Under the pieces are notes generated by a model. That model did no database searches. It was not told the DNA's origin and saw nothing but the letters and a program-made list of their open reading frames with translations. DNA of 55,405 nt from Phoronis australis (taxonomy: Eukaryota; Phoronida; Phoronidae), in NCBI GenBank assembly GCA_002633005.1, contig NMRA01000014.1, forward strand, positions 1,520,532 to 1,575,936. Direction: 5' to 3'. Both the position numbers and the translations under genes were made by a program. Positions 12,762 to 23,600 of the stretch are shown piece after piece (the first letter of the stretch is position 1; every line of letters begins with the position of its first letter).

Positions 12762-12769
12762 ATTTATAG
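12762..12769 (-). promoter_or_regulatory. TATA-like box upstream of the bHLH gene
   Basis: On the minus strand this reads TATAAATA, about 275 bp before the start codon at 12489. A palindromic CACGTG E-box lies slightly downstream of it at 12744-12749. Position and orientation fit a core promoter for this intronless gene, but TATA-like words are common in AT-rich DNA. Confidence 0.35.
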
Positions 12770-12847
12770 ATGAGAAACTTTCAAGGGGAAAATGAGAGGA
12801 ATAGAATTACAGCTACATCTTTTCTTTAAAGTGAGATGCTATCAAAT

Positions 12848-13130
12848 AAAACTGAAACAGAACAGGAGAATCTAACGGCAGCATGATTCAATGGAGGTTG
12901 TTGCTGTGAACTTATTTTTATTACCTGGTATATATGCACTTTCCACCGGACAGTCCGGGATCGTTGAAGTCTGGAACAACATTCCAATGAGCAAGACGCT
13001 ATCAATAAACCATTAAATAAACTTGAACTGAAACAGACCAGAAGAATTTGGCTGCAAAATGATTCAACGCGAATATATTTGGTAGATACTGAGAACTATT
13101 TTTATTAGATGATGTAAATATTCACACTTT
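12848..13130. repeat. Degenerate tandem pair, period about 176 bp
   Basis: The segment from ACTGAAACAG at 12851 is repeated with many substitutions from 13027, sharing AGAA, ATGATTCAA and ATTTTTATTA blocks in order. The remaining sequence from 13130 to 14644 shows no gene, apart from the 3' flank of the sulfotransferase gene. Confidence 0.5.
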
Positions 13131-14644
13131 GCGGCAGCGGTTGAATCTGGAACTACTTTTTAATTTACCACTTAGACTACTTGAACAGCAATAAAAAACG
13201 GCATGTCAGTTTTATTTATTTTGTCAGTAAAAACTGCCACAGAAGATTCTCCAAGTGTCAGGTGCGAGCTAACTGTTGGCCTGGAACATACTCAGTGACA
13301 CGATAGGGAATAATTCATGAGTGTCCGTCTCGATTGATGAAGTTCTAGCTGTAATTCACAGTCCTTGCTTCAATTAAATCAGAACAATACGGTGAATCAA
13401 TCTGCGACAAGAGAGCTTCTATTGTCCGAATAATACATCGGAGTTATTTAGTTTTGTGAATTGGTGTGTAAAAATGTGTCACATATCATACGTGCGTGAC
13501 TTTAACAAAGCCACTAGTTAATCAAAAGGTTCCTTAAAGCTGTCTTGAACGTGTACCAGACGAAATTGAATTATTCAAAGTGGTTCTCTACCACTGAAAC
13601 AGAACTCCAAGTGTTCACCTGCTATTTTTACGGTTTGTTCGTAAAGATTTTAAATTTATGTTAATGTCAAAGCATTTTTCCTTTATTAGTTTCAAATTTC
13701 AAGAAACGACTTCTGCAAGTTCTGCTCGTCACTTCGTTGATTTTTTCCCCATACAAAGCAAGTCTCTTTATTAAGTATGCCAAGACACAGACGTAGCACG
13801 TTTTTATTAAATGAAAATGTGATCTTTGACGTATACGAACTATGGCGATTTCAAAATTCTTGCAATATTTAAAGTGAATAACTCTCAAGTTGGCAACCCC
13901 AAGAAGTAGATTCGCCATGATCTGTATGAAGGTATATTTACGAATTTACGAGTTTTCGCGTTCCAGGCTTGCATACTATCAATACACTATGCTGATATCG
14001 CCTGATGCGTAATGTTTGTATTCAAGCGGATAGAACGAGTGATCAGAAGGTTAAACGAGTATACCAAAAGCGCGGAGTGTAAATTTAGGTTAAAAGCATC
14101 ACTCTGACGACATTGTCATCAACGGCCAAGTGTAATGAACGCTTACAATTACGCTTTATTACCAGGATATCGTTTACGTCGGGGCCAAAATCCACAGTTA
14201 ATTCAAACACCTTCGAACGACACTAAACCGCTCACATGTTTTTATCCAATATCGATACGTCTACTCTTGTATCCGTGGCAAATGGCGTACTTCCAACGCA
14301 GGTACGGGCAAACGTTCAAAACTTCACCTTTTAGCGATTCCTCTGCTGCTTTCTCAATGCGACCTAATATGAATCATTCGACGTTCCCTGTGTGTACGTT
14401 TGTGCATTTAAACCTCGTTTTCTTGTATTGCTAAACCTTTACTAGGACTATCAAGACAATCTTGTCCATTTAAAATTCATAGCAAAAATCTGCATAGCAA
14501 AATAGCATTAAAATCAAACAGTGAAAATTGGAGTAAATATATTTGAGATATACACTGCACCATACAAACAATAAGCAATATGTTCCAAGTAATCATTTAA
14601 AAAGCCCCTGAAAAGATGGCGTCCACTGGATGACGAAGTAAATA

Positions 14645-17600
14645 TTACACGCCATCTCTTACTCGATTTATAACTGTGTTGTATATGAAATTGAAACGTT
14701 GAACAACAAAATCGTAAAACTCGTATTCGTATCTCATTTTGTTTTTCATTACTTTCACAGTATATTCACTTGGCAGAATCTTCTTCTTGGACTTCATCAG
14801 TGTCTGCTGGTTCTCAACTGGTAGACATGAAATGAAACAGTTATAGGTTTATCTTAAACCGATAGTTCTTTACGTCAATGAAATTCCTCATTTTTCTCAA
14901 ATTATGCCATACTTTCCAATATTAAATGTCCTGTTTATACACTTCACTATCATTTTTCATGCATACAAAATTATTTTGTAATTCACAAATCAAAACGTGA
15001 TCAAAGCACAAGAATTCCACATTTTAGCCACAAGACAGCGAAAGTGCTTTTAATTGTGTTCTAGTTCGACTATTCATTTCTAAGGGTCCGGGTAGAGGGC
15101 TTGAAAAATGATAGTTGAAAAGAGGGGTAGGACATTCAAGGTGTGGTTACTTTATCAATTATTGTAAATACAATTAACGTTGAACGACAAAGAATGTGCG
15201 AAGAAATGCAAAGCGCGTGTTAAAACGGTCTACGCCCAATACTAACTGATTGGCCATTTTGGAGCAAATTTTGCTTTGCGGTGAAGTTGTCATCGTCTTT
15301 CATTACGTGCCGTTTCGTCATCAGTCATACAACAGGCACTTCAGTGAAATAGATTAGTTAATATCTATTTATGGGAGATTGACTGTGATGAACAAATTAC
15401 TAACTGGATAGGTAGGGGAGGGGGTTATATGGCGATGACAGGGGACACAGGAATAAAAATGGCAAGTCTTGGATGGCGTAATATGTGAATGGTCCCTAAT
15501 GAAACTGCTTGATAATGCATACCAAGGTTGTGGTAAGTTGAGGATGCGTTTCTGAACATAGATGGCATCACATGTTCCAGCACCTCCAAAAATTTCTCTA
15601 ATTCACTCGTTGTTCCAACAACTAAGTAGTACTTCTCGACATTCTTCTTCGCCTGCTCGAGAGCTTCTCGACTGTTCGTCCTGTAAATAACACAGATATA
15701 CGTAAACCAGATCAACGAACAGAAAAATGTAAGCCAACTCGAAACTTTTTGCTAGTCGTGCACTCATTTGGCTGTTCAACAAACTCTCGCAGATAGTACA
15801 ACTAAAAGTTTTAAAAGTTTTATCTAGAATTTTTGGTGTCAAATCGTGCCATGGTTATATACTAAGTTATAATCGTCAAGTAAGACCAAAAACAACCAAA
15901 AATAAGATAATTGGTCCCGACTTCATAAAACGCTCCAGAAAAAAGAGCACGGGTATTTGGTACATTCATGGCTGACATTGACTGTCACTGTTTTTAGGGA
16001 ATTATTGGCGCCGCAGACCTTTCAGTGGTCGATCCAGCACTCTCCCTATTGGACCACCGTGCCTTCCACTGATGTAGCGAGGCTCCTTATAAAAGCGCTT
16101 GAACGGGGCCCGAGAAACGACCGTACGAAACGTTGTATCTAGGCTTGAGGTGGAGTGAATAAATCATGGAGGTATAAGAAATGATGAAAATGGTGCTGGC
16201 CTGCGACCGACTTATTTTGAAACCAGCGCCTCTATGTACCTATATGTAAAGAAAACAATGGACCCGCTCGCGTCACTGTTAACGAAGTTCTCTTTTCAAA
16301 AGCTACACAAACTTATATCAAATATTTTTTTTAAAAACCTCAGTGTAGCCAAAGGCACATGGTGCGGTTTGAGTCAACCCCGCCTGGTCGAGCGCCTGTC
16401 CCCGGACGACAGGAGTACAGGCTGTTGTACCACATCAGCTCATATCAGGTGACCTTTTAACTAAATGCAACCAGTTATGCTTTTTGGTCTAAGTACAGGA
16501 ACGGGTAATGAAAGATGAAGTTGTACACATTCGAATTAAAAACTACATCCTATTAGTTATTTCTGCTGGTTATGTTTTCTCCCAAATGCTAAGCCGTTCG
16601 ACATTGGTTTATTTCAAGAGGCGTGTACGAAGCATTTACAGTGGTCATTTCACCAGTGTTCGTTGGTCAGTTTTTACCTACCTACAAAAGTACTCTTGAC
16701 CACAGAAGAAAGGAATAATGGTCATAAATCCGCCTTCAACAGAGGGTTCGTAGTCGCCCGTACATTCTAAGTGCCTTGACGCGACGCAGTCATCAAACGT
16801 CTGCGTGATACACATCATCAAAGATTAAAGCTTTTTAGCTGCCTAAAAACAAAAATTGAATAAGGCGTATTACTCTAATACAACCAGTGGCGGATTTAGG
16901 GAAGGGGGCGGCAAAAGGGCCATGCCCTTCCTAAAATGCTCCAATGTTTCACTTGGCAGTTCGGGGGTGCGAATGTCTGACGGGCAAAATCCTGGCCTGC
17001 CCACCCCAACTCAAAATCCTGGATCCGCTCCTTACAATTGGTTTTTTCGTACTATCCCTTACCGTGAAAGGATTTCTCTTTCAGCTCTTGGCGATAATTA
17101 GCTGTTGGCAAGTTATCCATGAGGACCACTAACCTGGCCTCAGACCAACTAGCACTGTTTGTGACGATTAAAATTGGTAACGGAAAAAGAATCCTATCAC
17201 GGGAAGGATTATTACGCGACCGATTTTATGAGAGTAAAACGCCTAATCCAGTTTCCGGTTTTGGCTGGCTAAACCAATGAGATAAATAGAGCTCATTGGG
17301 CTAAACAGAGGAGATGCAACTGTAAGGCCCTGTTCACATGACTGCGTTTTCCGTATGTACTGAGAACGATAACGGAGTGCTTTGGATCTTTAATTTGAAA
17401 ATGTCCTTTTCACGGCACTCGTGTGGGCGACGAAAATATAACTTTTTGAAAACTCAACTTCATTTCACAAAACGGCCTACACATGTTAAGACGACGAAAG
17501 CGCAAATTTTAAAAAAATGCCGACACGCTGCCTCTTCGCACTGACTGGAAAGCTACTTCAAGAAATACATGTGAACTAAGACTTGGAAAACACGCAGGAG

Positions 17601-20600
17601 TTGCTGCGCTTTTGGCCGTATCAAAGTTAAGCGCACCCTTGTGGAAAATGCTGTCCTCATGTGAATGGGGCAGTAAATTTATATTTTCTATGTAATGAAC
17701 ATAAACGTCATTCAGACACCTTTGAGAAATTTTGCTTCACGTGGGTACACAGATAAAGTAGGCCTACATTTGGTACTTTTTAGATTCATTCCAATTTTAG
17801 AAAACATGTGTATGATCTTTTAAGGCAGGATCAACTACGCTATATGTTTCAGTGATTTTGTTAATTCAAGTTTTAGATGAATATTACCTGAAAATGACGA
17901 GAATCCCGGATGCCAGCAGACATATATCACACTTTTTTACACTCTAAGCGTACAAGCTAGCTACAGGCAGGCCTAGGTGGTGTGTGGCAAGAAAAAATGT
18001 GATTTGTCGTGTTCACATTTTTGCCGGACTTCCTCGTGCAGTGACAGCTCGACGATTGGTTCACAAGCAATGAAAAGATGTCAATTTAGTTACCATGTAT
18101 CTACGGTCACTCGTCATATTCCTGTAGTGCGACTGACCAGGTGATGTACCTTGAAAGCGTATGAAGTAATACCACGATACCATTCTCTCCAGCGGGTCCC
18201 GGACAACATTAATATACACTGGAGGTGAGATGCCAAACCTAAAGATAGCAATCAGAATTTCACAGCTTGTAGTGATTTACATTCGCCTGACGTCACTTCT
18301 AAGGCAGAAACACTGTTTTTTGTTTAATAATCAGAATATCTTTTGTTTAAAAGTTGACCACATAGTTTAAAGTTATGAATGAATAACCCAATGGAACATA
18401 AAAAATTGACTGACTTTATTTACAGCACTATATTCCAGACAGCATTCAAATAAAACTTCCGGATACCATGATTTCTGCACTTATTCCAAAATGGAATGCC
18501 GCATTGTTTAAGTGTCTCACTTTTACGCCAGCTATACTCGAAAATTGGTACTGTATGATTTCACGAAAAAGTCACAAGAAACTGGTCATGCAATTGGTTT
18601 CGTTATTTCAATATGAAAGTACCTGTCTTTCAAACTTTTTATAAAAAGACATGATTAAGCATGGCAAACTGGTCTAAAATTCAAATTCAAATTGCATATC
18701 TCGCCTACTTTAAGACAGTAATGTACTTGCAAGGAGCTATAGCATGACTAAATCACATACTTACTGACGAGGCTACTCAAAACTGTTTCAAAAGACAAAA
18801 AAAAATAAATGCAAACACTTACTTGGAGAAATTTAAAAAGTGGACGTGTCTGTCGTGTAAAGATGGCCTTTCTAGTTCGTTGATAGTACGGGCAAGACTA
18901 TGCTGCAAAAGGTTTAATGGCTCAACAAGACATAGCATTGGATTAGGCTGACCAGGACACTGGGGCGGATTATGAATTTCATCCACATCTATATACAGTT
19001 GGTTACTCCAATACCTAGAAGTGCGTACCTAGAAATCTTTAGAAATATAATGTTTTTTGGTTGCGTCATGTCTAGATAGCCCCTCTGAAGCGTTTTTAGC
19101 TAGGCTGTAGTCTTGACAAACTTGAGCATTTCCAAATACGCAAATTAGGGCCGCCATTTTGCAAAGTTATAATTTTGATCATATCACAGCAGGTAGATTA
19201 TTTTGATGTTTTTACTTCGGTTTTTATGGTTAGTGAATTCAAAGGAGCTACTTTAGAGAGGTGGATACGTTAAGAATTTGTGTACATTATGCAAATTAAG
19301 GCAACCATTTATGAAAATCGTGCCTGAGCTTATATCTGTATCAGACACCAAAGGTAAATTATAATGATACCTACACCCATGTTCACGTGGTCAGTGAATA
19401 TAGTCATCATAAGGGTGACTTCGAAAAGTTACGTAACTCGTGCAAACTAAGGCAGCCCTTATTGATCATATTTGTTTTGGGCCAAAATATGAGTACGAAC
19501 TTTAAAACTAGCGCATATGTAAACAACTACATATTGATCGACGTTGAGTCGATTTATTAATAAATCGCTATAAACTATTCTCATGCATTGTGAGGGGAGA
19601 GACCAAAAATCAAAACAGTTGGAGCTCAAATGAACCTATGTTTCTATTGACATAGAGCTCAGCATGACTCAACCATATCATAGCTTCCTTTGAATAGCCT
19701 TAGTGAGGCATTATCCTTGTCTAAGAACTGAACACCAGAGTAATCTATAGTGTGACCAGTTGTCAATGAATGATTAAAGGCGAAAGCAACCTTTTTTCAT
19801 ATCACTTTTAGCAAAAATAAGGTTCGTTGATTATCCCAGACACATTTTTCACTTAATTACAGCTTTTCGTAATTTGATTAATTTCTCGACGTCCTCTACT
19901 CCGGAAGTGACGTTTTGGGAGGCAGGAGTTTCGCGCCAATTTCTTTTCATTATAGTCTGACTGTGAGAGCTGTCGAGTCAGTCATTGTTCTACCTCGGTT
20001 GTGATTTAAGTTCGGTCGTCGTTTGCTTTTGTTTACAGGTCAGTCAACATGCCACGTTGTTGCTGCGTGCCGAGATGTACTCATTATCGTCTCACACGCG
20101 CTTTGGGTACCTTGCGTCGCTTTCAGAAGAATGACACACTTCGCCGTACTNTACGTGAGACGATAATGAGTACACCCCAGTATGCAGCAACAGCGTGGCA
20201 TGTTGACTGACTCGTAAGCAAAAGCAAACGACGACCGAACTTATCACAACCGAGGTAGAACAATGACTGACTCGACTGCTCTCACAGTCAGACTATATGA
20301 AAAGAAATTGGCGCGAAATTCTTGCCAATCAACGAACCTTATTTTTGCTAAAAATGACATGAAAAAAGGTTGTCTTCGCCTTTAAGAACATCACTGTGTG
20401 TGTACATGCACAGTCTGTTCTCCACCTGTGTCACCTGATTGAATAATGTGAACTTTCGTCTTGAGGATGGTTTAAAGAGAATAAACCGGAACGTCGTTGT
20501 TTACATATGCGTTAACTTTACAGCCCTTATTGACAATTATATTTGTGCTGGTATCTTGATCAGGCATCACATTTAAATAGTGATGATATTTGCGGCCATG

Positions 20601-23600
20601 TTTTTGTGGTCAATTTTCATTGACAGTTTACAAGTTGCATCATGACAAATCTGCATAATTTGTGCAAATAAAGGACTCCATTATTTAAAACTCTGTTTCT
20701 ACTCATAATTTCCTTACGGCGCATATACGCATTGCCTGTTACTTGAGTAATGAACATGCAACAGGCCCGTAGCCAGCATTGCGCGGGGGGGGTTCGAATA
20801 TCTTCAAAGGTGGACCTTTGATGTTTTGAAAACGTCGAAACTGGAGTTTTCGGTAAGCCCTTGACGCAGTTTCATTATGGGGAAGGGAAACCTGTATGAA
20901 TAACAGACGGGCGGCGCAGCACTAACAAAGTGGTGGGGCTATAGCTCCCCCGGCCCCTCCGTGGTACACCGCTCATAGACCATGGCCGGCGCACTGCACT
21001 GAAAAAATGTGGCCGGGAAGGCTATAGCCTCCCATGCGACAATGATGGCTCTCAGCTCTATGTTCCTGAAATAAGACTTAATTCGTAATCCAGAAAGGAG
21101 GATGCCGTGACGGTTGCTTGCAAAGAACGAGACTCGAATGTAATGTGGTCCACAAATAGAACGTTCTCGCGTTAGCTCATGTCAAACTTTCAACTGAGGC
21201 GTGTTTAAATGAGTGATTACACCTCATTACGTAGTCCGATGGAAATATTTAGTCGGAGAATGACTTGACGTAATTTTTGATCTGATTGTATTTTTGCGTG
21301 TTACTTAAGTTGCTTACGTCGCTGGAAATGGGAATACCGCAGTATTCCGAAGGTTCACTACTTCAAAAATATCTACCATTTCGGACTCAGGTGTAATTGT
21401 TATACTTTTACATGCAAAAATAAACGAACATTCTGGTTATTAGATGCAGCCATACCGAAAATAACGCCCGGGTAATAAATCACTTTCTTTGGATTCCCTG
21501 TGCATGCGAAATTGCCAGCATGCCTTACGAATATGGGAAAATGACTACGTACTTGTATTTGTAAAAGAACATGAATTAGGAATATCCATGAATTATCAAC
21601 CACGAAAAGCATTCATCCAATCCATGTAAAGATCGCATCATTTCACAACGCGACAGAAAAGTTTAGGGCCACTGCGCGCGCGCGCGTCAACCTCACCCAA
21701 GGGAACTACTCGCGGCACGGCCGGATCCAAACTGAATGCAGTTAGTAGGCTACTCTGTCCCTGCCTGCCTTCACGAAAGTGTCATTCAGTGTCCTTAAAT
21801 TTAAAACCTTCGTTGGTCACCGCAGCCCGAACTCGTCCTCCAGATGTCCCTAACTGAGAATGAGTCTTTAGTTAGTTTCAGGAATCACGACTGGCAGTGA
21901 TTGAAACTGAGCTCGTTTGTTAACAATGTAGTCAATTTTTTAAGAACTAGTCAACTGTTGCCAACCCTTAAATGGTTATTAAATTGACACAAATACAAAA
22001 CGTTATTCATGTCAGTTCCGACTCACTAGTAGACAATCAGAGTAATGAACAGTCGGAGTTTTTGTTTCGGAAGACTTGCTTTTTACCGTTACTGAACTCT
22101 ACCAAAGATTTTAGCTTTGACTCTATCCTGATCTCGCCAAGGTCGTCGAAATTTAACCAGCTGGGCATCATAAGTGAAGACAACTATCGCCAGCTGATTG
22201 GTAAGGTATAACATGTTAACGAAGGCTGGGCTAGCGGCAAGGGATTTTGACATGTTCTCCATCTAATATTTAAGTGAAAGAAATAAATTAAAACACATAA
22301 GCAACCATTGAAAGACATGCCCCTGTACTTGGAGATACCTGCTCGCAATGTCTTCGAAGTTGCATGCACTTGTATACGATGAAATTAAAAAACACATTGT
22401 GGAACTTAAATCATTGCTAAGAAAAAGGAAAACATTACCCATTCATTTTTCAAGCTTACCTGATCTGCAAAGCTGATATTCATTTGGTTATAAATTCTAG
22501 ATTTGTAAATTTTAAAACCGTTTCTTGAAGACATCTGTTGGAAGACATTGCCCAGTGTTGTACTTGCACACTTGGGAACGCGGTTGTAGAACACAGTGAG
22601 GGACGAGTTGCTACCCAGTCTACCTGTTAACGGGAAATAACGAGTTGTACACCACAGCGGGGTGAGCTAACACCCACTAGACTTTCTGTTACCCGGAAAT
22701 AAAAAGTTATAAAGCCACAATACGGGATGAGTTGTAATGGGAAATAACTGGGGTCGAGTTCAATAACTGTCTCTCGCAGCGAGCACAATCAAGTCAAATC
22801 ACGCGCACTCATTGAAAATACACGGTGATATCTCGCGAGATACTGCTTTCCTAGCGAGACACAAGCGTTATTGGACTCCATCCAGTTACACACCACAGTG
22901 AGGGGTGAGTTCTCACAAAGACTACCTGCTAAAAAGAAGCAACCAGTTGTATGGAATATTTCTGTCTTAGATGAATCATACAACAGAAAACCTGGAATTC
23001 ACTGAGTTTTGTGATAAACAATACGATTTTACTTTTGTGTTGCTGTTATTAATTACCAGGCATCTCCCCTTGAGAACGTTGTCTACGTGACTTCTTTGCT
23101 CACCACAGCGAGTTGCACGCACACGCACACGCACACGCACACGCACACGCACACGCAAAATATATACAAATGAAATGCTGCCACTTTCACACTAACCATT
23201 TCCTTATCATGTTGTATTCTGCGGAGTGTAACGCCCCTTTATTCTTAATAAGGTGTCCGGTTTTAGTTTTTATTGAAGAACTTATACGATTGATTACATA
23301 TGTCAGAAGACTGCAGGCCCCCTATTTACTCTTCTTACAACTGTGCGAGTAGTAAATAGGGAGCCTACTAATTACCATCTCATATTTTCTAGTGCTTACC
23401 TGTATAATGCTGCATATATTAAAATATATTTTAGTACCGAAACTCGACGTTTTACTATTACTATTGTATATATCCAATGCGTTTTTATTGCATTTCAGTA
23501 ATTGTTATATAAGTTAATGGAGCGAAACTTTGCGGTTGTGTATTTTCGAGCACCACAGATTACGATGTAAATATACATCACAATGAACCTTGAAGGTTAC

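Noticed and set aside
15425-15522. Extension of the sulfotransferase frame past FRNASSTYHNL
   Set aside because: Translation past the GTATGC donor at 15522 has no similarity to the family, while splicing to 14817 gives the conserved MRYEYEF end.
16856-17132. Plus-strand frames of 81 and 62 residues
   Set aside because: They cover the dispersed GGCGGATC-type repeat.
18903-19015. Longer 5' version of the sulfotransferase exon at 18823-18902
   Set aside because: The open frame extends upstream, but only the acceptor TTTTGCAG before CATAGT joins in frame and aligns with the family.
22976-23352. VRVRVR and HAHAHA repeat peptides
   Set aside because: Direct readout of the GCACAC microsatellite.
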